Source of the DNA: Aquatica leii
Lineage: Eukaryota; Arthropoda; Insecta; Coleoptera; Lampyridae
Direction: 5' to 3'
Assembly (NCBI GenBank): GCA_035610365.1
Contig: CM069436.1
Coordinates: forward strand, 87,545,912-87,609,911
DNA: 64,000 nucleotides
Part shown: in pieces, positions 46,990 through 60,340 of the stretch
Numbering within the stretch: position 1 is the stretch's first letter
Layout of the letters: each line of letters starts with the position of its first letter
Position numbers and translations under genes: made by a program
Notes under the pieces: generated by a model
Seen by the model: only the letters and a program-made list of their open reading frames with translations
Databases searched by the model: none
Told to the model about the DNA's origin: nothing

Positions 46990-49900
46990 ATGAAGTCCAG
47001 TAGTTTATTCCAAGGGGATTTTTTCAACTCATCATCGGTTAGCTTTGGTTTTCCGAGAATCGTTGTGCGTCGCATTTGCACAGCAGATGCTGCGGAGTCT
47101 CGTCGTCCTCCAGGAATCCGCGGCATAGAGTGTTACTTTGCAGTCCTATAAGGCCATAGTGCCCTGTAATTAGTCCCGTGAGTTTTCTTAATTTTTGCCG
47201 ACTCATGCTTGATAGTGAAGTTTTGTGTGCCTCATCCCTGTAGAGTTTTTCCATAGTTTTTTATGCTCCGAAAACCGATTCAGGTCCGATATATGTCCCT
47301 GTTTTGCTAGTGCGTCCGCCATTAGGTTACCCTTTACCTTCTGGTTTTTTGGTATCCAGATGAGCTGCACTGGTTGGCGAGTTGCCAATATTTCCAGACT
47401 GTTTATGCATGCCATAATCAGTTTGAATTTTATTACTGGTGATCTTAGTGCCAGTAGTGCCGCTGGATGTCATTATCGATATCGGCCTATTTGTGTATGA
47501 TTTCGAGTCGATAATGTTCCTGGCACACTAGTCAATGGCAGCAATTGAAAAGCGGATGCATATTTACCCAAAGTCAGCGAAAATTGCTTCTCATGGTGCT
47601 TGCCTTCATATACTCCTGCTCCGGTACCGTTGCGATTTTTGGCCCCATCTGTATACCAGATTGTTCTTTTAACCGCGCCCAGGTTTAAATTTCTTTAAAA
47701 TGTGATAATTTTTTGTGAAGTCGGACCTCATAGTTAAGATTATTTCTTCACGCAGCACGTTGTATATACCCGGTTTGTTTTTTCCGGTAATTGACACGTG
47801 TTCATTAATCTGCAGCCTGTATGCTGCTTGTCTTGTTTCCATCATTACAACGAGGTGTAATGGTGGAAGTGAAAGTAGTGCTTCCATGACTGCTGTGGGC
47901 GTGGTTCTCATCGCTCCTGTTATCAGTAGACATGCCATTCTCTGTACTTCGCTTAGCTTTGCAGCTGTGCTTTTCAGGTTGGTTTTCTCACTCCATACAA
48001 ACACGCCGTATGTGATGATGGATCTTGTTACCACAGTATATAACCATTTGGTCATTGTGGGTTTCAATCCCCATGTGTGCCCGACCATCCGTTTAGTTGT
48101 ATTAAGGACCCTGATGGCCTTCGTTGTGACTTTTTAGATGAGCATTGAAAGTCAGTCTAGTATCAAGAGAAAGTCCCAGATATTTGACTTCTTTTGTCAT
48201 CGAGAGCGTAACTCCATACATCGTAGGGAGTTTTATGTCATCCATTTTCTGTCGTTTGGTAAACGGAACAATTGCCGTCTTAATTGGGTTCACTGATAGT
48301 CCCTCTTTTTTGCACCATTTTTTGACGGTGTTTAGTGGACTTTGCATTATGTACGTTACAGTTGCCCCAAACTTCCCGTTTGTGATAATGGTGACATCGT
48401 CGGCGTATCCTAAAGCAAATACCTTGCCGTCTTCTAGTTCTTGCAGTAGGCCGCCCATGACGAGGTATTACAGTAGGGGTGATAGCACTTCACCTTGTGG
48501 ACATCCGCCAGCCACTTTGGCTCCCACAGTACTACTGTACAAAGTAACTGTTGCCGTTTGATTCCTGAGCATTGAGTTGACTCAGTTTTGGACTAGAGGT
48601 GTGATTCCTTTTTTCTCAATATCTAGAAAAGCACCTAATGCAATATCATTGTATTGGATTGAATTTTCGCATCTGCTTACTAGTTGATGAATTGCTAGCT
48701 CGCAAGAGTTTCCAGATTGGTAAGCATACTGGTTTCGGTGCAGAGGCGAAGCCTTTAGTGTCCCGTTCCGTATATACCTGTGGACTACTTTTTCAAGTAG
48801 TTTTAAGATAAAAGAAATTAAGCTGATCTGTAGGATTTTACCTGGGCGTACGTAGATCTTCCTGGCTTTGGTATAAATACCACCTTGACAATTCGCCAGC
48901 TGTTTGGTATGTGCGAAAGTGCCAAGCTGACTCTGAGAATTTTGCATACTGCGTTTCGAAGAGCAGCAAATCCTTTTTGCAGCACGATGGATAAATTCCA
49001 ATAGCCCCTAGAGAGTGAAAGGGTTTAAACGTATTGATTCCTCATTCTAGCTTTTCAGGATTGATTATTTTTCTCGCTAAGTCCCAGTTCCTTTTGGATG
49101 CCTTTCTGTTTAGTACCTGGTGCTTAGGTACTTCAGTTAACGACGAACCCGGGAACTGTTTTTGCAGTAGTTTTTGCAAAGTACCTTCAACCGAGTCTGT
49201 AAACTTTCCGTTTTCGGTCAGCAAAGAACCAATGTTTCCAGTGCGGTCTTTGCTCAGAGCTCTTTGGAGTCGAGAACTTGTAGGTTTGTTTTCTACGTCC
49301 CTACAGTACCTTCTCCATGAGGCTCTCTTTGCCTTTTTAATGGCATTGTTGTATGCTATGAGACTGGTTTTGTATTAATCCCAGTCTCCGCTTTTGTTGG
49401 CAGTATTAAATAGCCTTCTGGTGCGTGCCTTTACTTTGTCAAGCTCCCTGTTCCAACAAGTTATCTTGTTGGGGGTTCGTTTGACAGTTTTTGGGCAGCT
49501 TGATTCAAATGCGGATTTTAATGAATTAACAATACTATCTGTCATTAGTTCTAGCTCGTGCGTTGAACAACTCCCAGTCGGGTTTCTGTATTCCATTACG
49601 AGTTCTCTGTCTGATTCAATGTTGAATCGAATATAAATGAGATAAAAATGGTTCATCTGATACATGCCTCATTTTTTATCACTTTGCAGCCTTTTGGACT
49701 AGCAAGTGTAATGTCAATAACTACACTGCGCGACACGGTTATAAACGTACGCGCATCTCCGTTATTTGTTATGTCTAAATTGTCTTTTAAAATAGATTTT
49801 AAAAGTTTTCCACCTCTTGGATTTGTGTTTCTGCTCTCCCACAAGGTGTGGTGTGCATTAGCATCGCATCCAAGAATCAGCGGTTTGTTGGCCCTACTAT

Positions 49901-51290
49901 TATCAGACTATGGATTTCCTCCGGCGGCGGTGATCCTGTCTGGTAGTAGGGAAGGTAACCGGATCCGATAATGAACTTCCTCCGGTTGTCTTCCTCTACG
50001 ACAGATATTTTAGCTGCCACTAGGTCTCTAGAAAATAAATCCCACAATGGCATTAAGTTTAGTGCATTTTTTACAATAATGCATGTGCGATGGTTGTGCA
50101 CAAACTGGGCCGCCAGCAGCTATCTACCTGGACAGTTCAACTCTTTTATTGTTCCCTTGTGGATCCATGACTCCTGGACAAGGGCATTGTCAATATTGTG
50201 TGTCACGATATAACCACTGAGGGCCACTGAGGCTGCCCTACAGTGATGTATGTTTATCTAAACCACTTTCAGCATTAGATTTGCCGTCAGCAAGTTTTTT
50301 CTGGTTATGGATTTACATTCATTGCCTCGTGGACATCCCTTGTAGCATCCGGTTTGTTGCTTTCCTTTTTGGAGTCGGCCAGCGCCCGAAGAGTGATCCT
50401 TGAAAATACAAGGTACAATTGGTTGGTTGAAGCTTCCACCTCCCAGGCGTCCTTGTTCATAAACAGGACGTATTGGGTTCCTTTAAGATCTGGTTTAGAA
50501 TTAACCACCCGCTACGTTTCGGTACTGATGTTGTTCTGTACCGATATTCTATTGTTCATTAGGTTGGCCGGTTCCAGTGTTGTTCCCGGGACCTAAGTGA
50601 TAACCTTCTTGGGTGCAGGAAGGTCTTTGAGATAAATAATCTCGTATCTTATCCCTAGTGGTTTCTTAATGTTTAACGTGCCGACTAGCGACTCTCTGGT
50701 TGCTTCGTCTGCGACAATAACGTTGTCAGAAATCCCCCTTTATGGGTACATTCCTGAAAACGCTTCAGGACTGATAGTGTTTTCAGGAAACCTTCGACTT
50801 CGTTTTACCGGTCCTTTCTGTGACAGCGGTGTGCTACTGCTAAAAAGGTTGCGTTTTTGCGCCTCTGTCCCGCAGTTAGTACAGTTGCGTGTGTCATCTG
50901 GTGTCGTGTTGTGCTCTCGCGTCCCCGCCATTGAAGTGGAACCGGTTGCTTGCGCTCCCGATTCTCTTTGTTTTTTAAAGTTTTGCCTTGTCGCCTCCGA
51001 AAGCTTTTTGGGCTTTTTGGGTTCGCGCTCAGCGTCGCCGTAATTTTATGGTTCTGCTTAGAGTCCCCATCTTTTTTTAAATTTTGAATCGGTGGTTCCA
51101 TATATGTTCCCACGAGTGCGGAGGAAAAGAAGATCGCCATGCGCAGTGCCCCGATACGCCTCTCCACCTAAAATTTAGGTTTTTGATGAGGTTGACTCCT
51201 CTTGGTCCAGACAATTCAGCCAAGACCCCCCCAGCACTGCTTGCTTGTGAGACATGTCCACAGCAGCAAGAGGTGGCAGTGTTGGCTCTT
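46990..51290 (-). mobile_element. Degenerate I/Jockey-group LINE with gag, endonuclease, RT and RNase H
   Basis: Minus-strand order: 5' region and gag with a zinc-knuckle-like NCTNCG (about 51,290-50,740); second gag part KGTQYVLFMNKDAWEVE (about 50,480); endonuclease (50,240-49,650; RAASVALSGYIVTHNIDNAL, CIIVKNALN, GCDANAHHTLWESRNTNPRG); linker; RT (48,830-48,100; YQSGNSCELAIHQLV, then the YADDVTII catalytic motif near 48,400, and KEVKYLGLSLDTRLTF); post-RT (47,669-48,088; RSIITYGVFVW); RNase H end (VQLIWIPKNQKVKGNLMADA, about 47,330) and the tail KLTGLITGHYGLIG. Nearly full length, about 4.3 kb, but frames change many times, so it cannot be active. RNase H points to the I or related clades. 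Confidence 0.85.
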
Positions 51291-53310
51291 GCCACGACAC
51301 TACAGCTTAAGCTGGGAAAGCTGGTTCGCGTGACAGTAGTATTGGAGTACGTACGTATTTTAGGCTACCACTCCAACACCTACCAAAGTAAACAGGGTTG
51401 TCTCGGGTCAGCTGATGAAGCTGCGTACCGTTACATCTTATTTACCCTCCTATCCACCACCTGGAGACGCGCCCGATAGCTAGCTCAACGAACGGGTTCT
51501 ACGCCATTAAAGATGGTTTCTTCAAAAGAAGCAAAAATAGTGTATAAGAACTTGTCATATTATTTTTATGTGTTCTATCTGAATCCGGGTGATTGACCAC
51601 ATATTCCGGGACACCTTGTATAAATTATACATTTTGTTCTGCAATAGTACAGATTTAACACTGATTTAAGTTAGCTATGACTATTTTGTTTGTTTTTGCA
51701 ATATATTTTCTATGCTTGTAAAATTTTAATCTGGTATTTAATTAAACTTGTATGATATTTTAGAATGTATCATTTCTAGAGTTTTCTGTCCAAAAATAAT
51801 ACGTTCTTTTGTTCACATATGTACTCTTTAGAAATTCTTTTTCCAATAATCGTATCATTCTTTTATTCTGTACATAACGCAACATAAATTCTAGAGAACG
51901 TTTCCATTTACTACCTATTTGTTTCTAGACTGCAATCGATCGTTTACTATACATAATGCATAAAGAATGTGAATTTTAAATAAAGAGAAGACTAGTAATA
52001 TCAAAAGCAAATTGCTGTGAACAAGCGGCATGTGCAATTCGACTTCAGAATAAGTCAGGTAATACACGTGTCGGATATAAATTGGAAATAGTCTACGTTG
52101 ATTAAGCGTGAAAAAAATTCTTCAACTTTGTTATTTATTGATCGGTTTTTTGTAACTTCAATTACATTGTAATTACATAGAAATCATTCACTAGTTTCCT
52201 GCCATCTGTTATTATTAAGAATTAGTTACGCTATAACTTTATGCAAAGCCGTTTACGTTGAGAAACTTTTTGTTAGTTTATTGGTTTAGATTTCCGTTGT
52301 TTGTTTCAGCCAACTTTAATTCCTAAAAAAATATTCTTTTGTTTACAGTTGTTTTATGTCATTTTAGATAAAATCAAACTATGTGAAAACGCTGATTTTT
52401 TTTACTTGGAATGAGGTTGATTTTCAGAAGCATGACAAAATGAGATCTAATTTTTGGAAATCTATTCAACTGTTAATAATACAGGGTGAATCAAGTTAAG
52501 ATATTTTTTTCATTCAAATGGTTTTGAAAACGGGAGAGTAGCTGGTGGATTTAGGTGACTAAACAGATTTTTTTCTGCGGCGATGCCTTTTATGGTCTTT
52601 TTTTCTACTCACAGTCTTCGGTGCATGACTTAGTTATTGTTGATATTTTGTTTGCATTTTCTTTTCTTGGATTTTAAATTTATTTTGTTTGGATTAAATC
52701 ACGTTTGCGTAAATATTAAAAGAATTTTAATTAACGACGAGTGTATTTTTAGACTGCACGACATGAAAATTAATACTTTAGTAGAAATTATATCATTGCG
52801 TCGTTGGAAAAAAAGAAAATCTTTATTGGTGGTGTCGTAATACAACTTTCGCTGAAATTTTTATGAACTACTTTCGTTAATATGTGTAACACAATCTAGA
52901 CGCCGACGAAATTACGTCAGTTTAATTTGAGAACGGTTTTGCTTAGAAGAACTTTTTTTGTAGGGAAATTTTAAAAAATACAGGAAAGGCGTTTAGTTTT
53001 ATTGAATACTAATGACACTTAATAGTTACTATAAAAACCATATCTACTTTCAAATCAGAAAATTGTTAACATTAACAGTTTATGTTATATATTTGGGTGT
53101 AAATTATTATAGTTTACTATTTCGTTCATTTCTACAATTTATTTAATATATGTTTAGCAAAATAATATTTTATTTATTTAAGAAAAGTTTCCAGACTAAA
53201 TAACAATGTCATTACCCATCGATTTGTCCTATACAAAAAGTGTTACAGTCTTTACTTTTAAATTTATAAACAAAACAATTTTTAAAATAATGATTTAGGT
53301 TTTATCTGAA
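51291..53310. other. Noncoding DNA with transposon-terminus-like motifs
   Basis: The first 200 bp is probably the LINE 5' UTR. ATTCCGGGACACCTTGTATA near 51,603 and ATACAGGGTGAATCAAG near 52,481 resemble the ACAGGGTG-type ends seen in many insect DNA transposons, in inverted orientation about 0.9 kb apart, so a decayed element may lie between. No coding sequence is seen. Confidence 0.3.
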
Positions 53311-53457
53311 CTAATCTGTTTCTACTTTGGTCATGAATGCACAACCAGCGTTGATTGTCGGTAACAAATCCATATTAACTGGGATCGAATCGTGATAGGA
53401 GAAATTTTGTCGTAATTCTTCTTTGGAAGTACGCGTTTGAAAAGTTTTTTTAGGCAT
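53311..53457 (-). CDS. Small open frame or terminal exon, 48 aa, unidentified
   Basis: The minus strand encodes MPKKTFQTRTSKEELRQNFS, continuing through HDSIPVNMDLLPTINAG and ending MTKVETD. Its amino-acid mix looks like a natural soluble protein, unlike the surrounding frames. An AG lies immediately before the ATG (GCATTTAG then TATG), so it may be the first coding part of a last exon. A plus-strand TTTATT near 53,170 would give a minus-strand AATAAA 140 nt downstream. No upstream exons or family were recognised. Chance occurrence is possible at this length. Confidence 0.35.
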   Translation of the reverse strand: MPKKTFQTRTSKEELRQNFSYHDSIPVNMDLLPTINAGCAFMTKVETD

Positions 53458-53499
53458 ACTAAATGCTTGTGTTATCTTCAGATATAGTGTTACTTAGAC

Positions 53500-54967
53500 T
53501 TTAAAAAAAGAAAAAAACGGGTGCCACTCCTAGCGTACGGTAGAATCTTTGGTTCGGAGGCACCAAGTGTACATAAGAACCCACTGTCGAGTAGATTAGG
53601 CAAATGAGAAAAGCAAACAACTTAATAACAAAAGAACGTAACAAAATAGTTGTAAATTCTTCACAAAAGTTTCTGTAAAAAAGAGACAAAATCGATCATA
53701 TTAAATACACACAGACGAAATAATAACATACATAAAACTCTCGGTAACGAGACTTTATTTTTAAAAATGCAATAAAATTAACGTATGACTTACCCTTTGG
53801 CTTTGGAGTCCTTTAATGTAGTAGGAGTAATGTTAACTACTTTTGTATAATACTTCCGGCAGTTACGAGGAGTAAAAGCTTGCATTCGCCGACTTAAATA
53901 GCCAACACATGCCTTGAATACGTAGTGAACAATTACTAAGGTTACTCGGTTTGATTCATGTCATGAATACAAACAGTATTACAATATAAGCTAAAGGCTA
54001 GATAATTATACTCGACTGAAAGTAAAATAGTAATAACGATCTTAAATACAATAAAATTAGTTAAGGGCTTAATGTAATTAACGAAGTCTGCAAGTGACAA
54101 AGCAGAAGGTTTAACATAAAGAAATGTAGATAACCAATTAACAAACCTGAAGGCGTAAGTTAAGTAAATAACATAAAAACGAAGTTCAAAATGTTTTTTC
54201 GAACGTGGCCCGAAGGTCATCTACCCAATTTTTATTGCACAAGAATTTAATTGTTTCAATAATTTTTAAATACCACGTCAATGAAATATTGATTTAACTT
54301 CTCGTAACGATGAGAATGAAAGGAATCTTCGAACCTTCATCAACTTGCTGAAATTACTTTGCATTAGCAAAATAGACCAATGGTATGGCGGCGATCGTCA
54401 TACCTGCGAGCGAATCTGTAAAGATCATAGCAATGTAAATACTTCAGTAAAGACAATCTTCATTCAATAACTATCCCAAAACGCTAAAAGCGTAATAATA
54501 AAACGACATTAAATTAAATAAAAGAAAAGTACATATAATTTACGATCAGAGTTTCTACAACGTAATCGTCTCGCAGCGAGAAGACGTGCATAGCTTTAAG
54601 TTGTGACATTACTAGGAAGGAAATCTTTTGCATATTGCTTTGTAAGATTTTTTATAGTTGTTAAAAATGTTTTGAGATGGTGACACCTAAGTATCCTCTA
54701 TGTTTAAATAAAACAAGTATTAGGTTGGTTGACAGCACATAGGCTACTTCGCCCATGGTGTCTACTCAAAATTAATTCTTAAACTAAATATGTACAATTC
54801 CAAAGGAACAGAGTGGCGCTATGATAATTACAAGAAAATCAAATCGCGCCGCAAAATTAGAAGTTAATTCTTACCACAGCGCAACTCTCACAAGTAACAC
54901 ATACCAAATGAAATTATTTTATCGATAGTATATGACGTGGATGGTCTATATCAAAATATTTTTAACA
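53500..54967. repeat. Possible TGTTACG-family repeat, diverged copy
   Basis: The right end (ATATTTTTAACA, 54,956-54,967) and the preceding ATTACAAGAAAATCAA and GTATATGACG-GGATGG-CTATATCAAAATA resemble the 3' part of the copies at 37.4-37.8 and 38.5 kb. The left end is not resolved. Frames inside are not conserved. Confidence 0.35.
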
Positions 54968-55569
54968 TATCAGTTTGCTTTTGAGTGGAGTTTTACTCAA
55001 TACCTGTAGTTTTTAGAAAGTTTTGCTATGTGTTCACAGGAGAGGTCTAACACATTGTTGATGATAGAGAAAGACATTTTAAGTTTTACAATAACTTTTA
55101 GAAACACGTTTATGTTGGTTTAGTGATTTCTTCTTATTTTGCGCTTTTTAGCTACGTTGACTATTTAAGCAAGTAATACTCTGATGTGTCTTACTTTCTT
55201 TTTTTTCTTCCAAGGTTAGTCTATAACATTGAGTTAAACACTGATGTTTGCTACCAGCTGATTGTGCTTTTCTTAATGAATAAAAAAAGGTGCAGAAGTA
55301 CTTCACCACAAGACATATTAGCTGCCGTAAGCTTTTGTTCTTGGAAGACGTTTGTGTCGGTAACCTCAAGTCTGTAACTCAAAGCATATTTAAGAAAAGT
55401 TAAAAAAACTTTTTTAGAATTTTTAGATTTTCTTTATTGTGGCATATTAAGCTATATTTGTGCTGACTTGTGCCGAAAACATGAGATCGATAACATAAAT
55501 AATAATTGTGAAAAATAAATAAAAACCAAATAAATATTAAGTAATATCAAAAATGTATTATAAATCTTT
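54968..55569. other. Noncoding DNA, nothing recognised
   Basis: About 600 AT-rich bases between a repeat and the second Penelope-like element; overlapping frames at 55,148-55,377 on both strands have no recognisable content. Confidence 0.3.
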
Positions 55570-57915
55570 TTAAAAACATTTTATGGGTTTATGGTCTTTT
55601 CTTTGAATATTTTAGAAAAATGTATGTTCTTCTGTATTGGTGCTAGGTCAATGTCATTATCCCTATTGAAGTTATTATACTTCTTGATTTCAATGACTTG
55701 TTTATCTGGGCCAAAACTCGAGTTAAAATTTTTGTGTGCTCAAATTTTAGTGTCCGGTGTCTAACAAATGCTCTGCAACAGCCGATCTGATGTTGTGTCT
55801 TCTCGTGTCTGCTTTGTGTTTGTTAGGAGAATTTACCCGTGACTTAAATGCAGGCCGTTAGCTCAATACAACTCGGCGAGAGGATCGCAGGTCTTCGTGT
55901 ACTAATTAGTAATTTAAAAAGGCGCCAATACGGTCAGAAACTATTAATGGCGGATACCGTTTAAATCAGTTCAACACTGAAAGAGAATAAATGACAAAAC
56001 ACAGGTTATAATTAGGAATTTATTTATTTTAACAAAGAAAGAGAGGTTAAAAAAGAAGACGAAATGTAGAATTACACAGATGCTATTAATTAAGAGTTCG
56101 TACATATATATCACAGACAATAGTCGTTGATGCGTTCTTACCCCGATGAATTTCTCAAAACAAACTTATCTTAAATCGGCATTCAAAATCAGCGTGGACG
56201 ATTTAAGATATTTATTAATGGAGAAACTCGCGGGCTTTACATTAACACGTGCGTCTATTGTTGTTCTACACGAAATGATTGAAAAGGTAATCAGCTATGT
56301 CGCAAGGACAGATAACGTTCTGTATGTAAAAAGTACGTTTCGAGACAGAATTCATTTAGTACGAAAATCACACCAAAATACTTTTAACATAACATTTTCA
56401 CTTTTAGGGTAACGGTTGATTGTGTTGTTTGTTCTACATATGCGAGCTGGTACGAGCAAGAGATGTGGCAGACTCTTGATTCTTCAAGTGGTAAGGTTGT
56501 CCCCTTTGATTTTGAAATGATGGCAAGACGCCCGTTAGATGGTCGATCTCAGTTTTCAGGAAGTTGATGGTCTTGGACTAAGGTTTTAAGCACTGCCAAC
56601 TTCTGTGCAGGATGATGGTGCGATTTGGCATGGAGGTATCGGTCAATGTGTGTTGGTTTTTTTGTAAGGTTAGTATCATAGAGTGTTGTTTACCTTCCGA
56701 GTCACCAGTACGTTTCTATAGTAAATTTGATGTTTATTTCTACATGATTGATGTCTCTTGCGTGAGGCTATATTATGAACGTATCATATCTAACACTTTG
56801 GTTTAAGAAGTGTCGTTTCTAATGCTGTTTAATCAAAGTTCTTCAAAATAGATTGACAACCGTAAAAAGTGGTGATCTCATCGTCGCCATTTCATTTTGC
56901 TCTTATATAATGTTGTTGAATTTGGTTTTGTTGGTGTCCAATGTTGTTTGTACTGGTATTTTTGACAAGAACGGCACACCAGATCAAAAATGGCCACAAA
57001 TTCTTGCGCTTCTAATTTGACCTCCTCAATCTTTGAGACGAAGTGCTGGGAGATTCTAACGTGATGATTTTTTTTCTGTGAGTTGTAGAATCTTGCCACA
57101 TGATGGGGTAGCTGAAGCTGTAGCACGCACAATTCGGCGAAGAGGTATTCCTGGTTTGTGGATTGTCAGAAAACCACAAATGTGTACAGCTTGTTGTCTG
57201 AAGGAATTAAGCGTATTCAGTTTTTGAATTGATCTGGCGGATTTTATAGCGAAAGAAATATTTTTCTGCAGGGATCTCATTAGATTCTTTTTCAATAGCT
57301 TCTATGCCGATTGTAGTAACTTACCTGTTTTGTTCATGTAATTGATGTTTATTATTACATTGACATTTCTTTTGTCGGCTAGAAGTATAATAGTGTTTTT
57401 GTTTGTCTTGAGCTTTCCTGGAGCGATTCTCTCATTTTGGTTGACACTGAATCAAGGTTTTTTGGACTTTTTTAATATATCAGCTGCTTTGATCATTACC
57501 TCTTTGGATATGGCGGGGAAGAGTTTTGAGTGTACTTTCTAATGAGCTCGCTATTTCTTTCTTGAGTATAAATCTTGGTGTGACGGCAAAATGTAACCTT
57601 TTGGATAGAATGGCTATTGTCGGTTCACTGAGTATGGTGCAGAATAGATTGAGGATGATCCTGTCTATTTCCAATTGCGGCTTGGGAAGATGTTCTTTTT
57701 CCAACTGAGTTCTCATTGCTTTTTTGGCGATCTTCTTGACAGATACCTTAATACCGAATCGCATCATCACCCTGCTCAGAAGTTGCAGTGCTTAAAGCTT
57801 TAGTCTATATGGCCAAGATCATCAGCGAACTCAACTTCTTGACAACTGAACTCAGCTATTTAAGAGACTCTTTGAGATATCAAAATTTGGAGAGTGTGAA
57901 GCTAACTTCACACAC
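55570..57915 (-). mobile_element. Second Penelope-like element, split by a TGTTACG repeat
   Basis: The minus strand reads, from the N-terminal side: LSKRLHFAVTPRFILKKEI (about 57,600), GFLTIHKPGIPLRRIVRATAS (57,170-57,090; the LPKIHKPG-PLRPIVS motif), LQLTEKKSSR and ISQHFVSKIEEVKLEAQEF, VAIFDLV, then remnants of the linker, SRVCHISCSYQLAYVEQTTQ (56,440-56,500; GIY-YIG-like -YVGQT--S). After a 574-bp insertion it resumes with KHKADTRRHNIRSAVAEHLL and DTGH (55,820-55,750). The copy is degenerate. It differs clearly from the copy at 17-18.5 kb, so two lineages or old copies are present. Confidence 0.8.
55821..56394. repeat. TGTTACG-family repeat, copy inserted in the Penelope-like element
   Basis: Begins TGTTAGGAGAATTTACCCGT and ends TTTTAACATAACA. 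It divides the GIY-YIG region exactly between YVEQTTQSTVT and KHKADTRR, so it is a later insertion and its borders are known within a few bases. Internal identities with copy 1 include AATTTAAAAAGGCGCCAA and ACCGTTTAAAT. It is 574 bp versus about 1.2 kb for copy 1. No perfect target duplication is visible. Confidence 0.6.
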
Positions 57916-60099
57916 ACTGTGATTCCAAATTTTTTAAATTCTGAAATATAGACAGATGATTTTTTCCGGCGTATTTGTGACACGACTTTCCTCCATCTTC
58001 ATTGTCAACGAACGTATTTTTTTTGTTTTAATCTAAAAAATCTGATGCACTTCAAACACGTAAATGTTTACAATCACCTATTTGTAATTCCCATTTATTT
58101 ACACCTTCAATTACGGAAACTGTGAAACGACGTTCCTTAAAGAATTTTTTTAATTACGCAGTATATATGCTAAAGCGTGACGTTTGTCTTTGGTCTGAAA
58201 TTGTAGTCTATAAATAAACATTTTAATATAAATGGAAATCGAGAACATAAAATTTAGATTAACTCATAATACTGTCCTTTTTAAAAACAGTATTTGGTTT
58301 AAATTTTTAATTCAAAATTTCACATTTGTTATATAATTTATGGACAAACATGCACAGAAACCACGTGCACTAAAACATCGCTCCATCACGAGCTTAAAAG
58401 CTTCCCTTTGAATTTTTAAAGGTGATGTTATTTATCGAATGTGTTTTATTTCAAAATTTTGAATTCAGAGTTGGTGCTTTTATTATTTCACGAATACAAA
58501 TTTATACTATAAAGGTAAACGTACTCAAGCTTAAGTTTTTTTAGGTTAACATTCACTCTCAGTCTATAATTGCAAGGTTACCAAAACTTTCCCAGATTCT
58601 TTTACGTTCGGTTTTGAAGTTAAATAATAAGTGAGTGTGATTATTAAGATTGAAGCGTCTAAAGACGGGATTATGGAAATCAGGACTAGTGCGTTGTTGC
58701 ACCAGCTAAAATCTACTTTTCTTCAGATAGGGCTTTCAACTTGGAAAAAAATATCAACGGGGTCACTGTAATTAAATACAGAAACATCTTAAACCGGACT
58801 CGAGGACTCGCCCTAATGGAATATTTAAAGTTGTACGGTTGTTCCGTCTAAAATTTACATGAAGTTTAGTTTTATCAAGATAAATTGTTAAACTCGTTAC
58901 AAATTTTAGCTGCGTTGCTAGTTTTCGTTTCCTTCGGTTCATGAAATTTACTGGAAATGTATTTTTGCTAACTTGGTCACATCCGTTTTTTAAAGTTGTA
59001 CACGCAATCAAGACAGTTAAAATTTATAACGCCAATGCTAAAAAAGTTAAAAAAATGTATAATATGAAAATTTTAGTAGTCTATAAATGACCAACTTAAT
59101 AGATCCTTTTAAAACGTATAAGAGTTTTACAAATAAGAAGATAAATGCTTAAACATTCGCAATCTGTAACGATTTGAAGAGTTCATTCTAATTGTCTTGT
59201 CTGCTTTTGTACGAAGCTATCAGTGAAAATAAAATATAAATGAGAATACTACAGTAACTACTTAATCAATCAAGTCTGAGATTAAATTTTAAAGGAGTTT
59301 ACTTGATATTGTTGCAAGTTTGGTCTTATTTAAGTGAAGAGACAACCTTAAAACTTTCCAAAAATCGATTTTCCTTTTGCTAGAACTTTAAAAAGAGTTT
59401 TAGTGCAAGATAACTTTAGATTTTGGGACTTGCTACAATGATATCACAATCCTTAATAAATTACATTTCTCAAGTGATGTTTCAGATTATCAAAATTAGA
59501 GAAAAAATGATTTATGTATAAACAACTTTTTGTCGGTTTTCTTTGCGTGTATTTCCAATTTTTATCACATGTTGCTACGTTCATTTTAAAATTATTAGAT
59601 TGAATATTTTGTAAAAAAAATGGACAGAATCTGTCAATAGAAAATATTATGCACATCTAATAATGCAAATTCTAAAGTAGTTTACAAAATCGTGTTTTGA
59701 AATACTTCAAGCTGTGCTTTTCCTTGATAGATTTTAATTTTTTTAACATGAATCTAATGCTACACCTCTTATAATCTACTCGTAAAAAAAGTATACCACA
59801 ATTTTTTATACATTAATTACAAATTTGTTACAGCGTTAATAAAATTATTACACTTTCCACATAGCGGAAAAACGAGTGTGGGCTAACAGTGTAAGCATTT
59901 CTATCGATAATAAAGATGTAGAGGTGGGATAAATACCAAAATGTTGTACAAATTAAACAGATTGTTGTTACCTCAGCCCTAAAATAATTCTTATCTAACT
60001 CCGTGTACATTTTTTTCATTTTATCAAACATTAACATTTTTTATAAATTAATTACAAATGTAACACTTAATAACTTTATTCAAAACTAACAACAAATTA
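57916..60099. other. AT-rich noncoding DNA
   Basis: No coding exon, RNA gene or element recognised. A partly repeated phrase (TTAATTACAAAT-TGTTACA) at about 59,815 and 60,048 precedes the satellite array. Confidence 0.3.
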
Positions 60100-60301
60100 T
60101 AGATTGTATGTTAAATATAAACAAACAATAATCAATAATGTGGGTTTGTGTAATAAATTATATGCCTAGGATACAAGTAGATAATACTTTAAAAAATCAA
60201 AAATCGGATAGTTGAAAGCTTTAATTTATTGCACTAGCACATACCGTTGTAATAAACGCCTAGATGCTTAATATTGTATAATAAACATAAAGAAACAAAT
60301 T

Positions 60302-60340
<39 letters not shown>

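Noticed and set aside
59972..60037. Minus-strand 22-codon stretch ending in a GAG-GTAAC donor-like site, as a possible first exon for the 48-aa frame
   Set aside because: Joining it directly to the exon at 53,458 gives an immediate stop, and no intermediate exon was found; too short to support.
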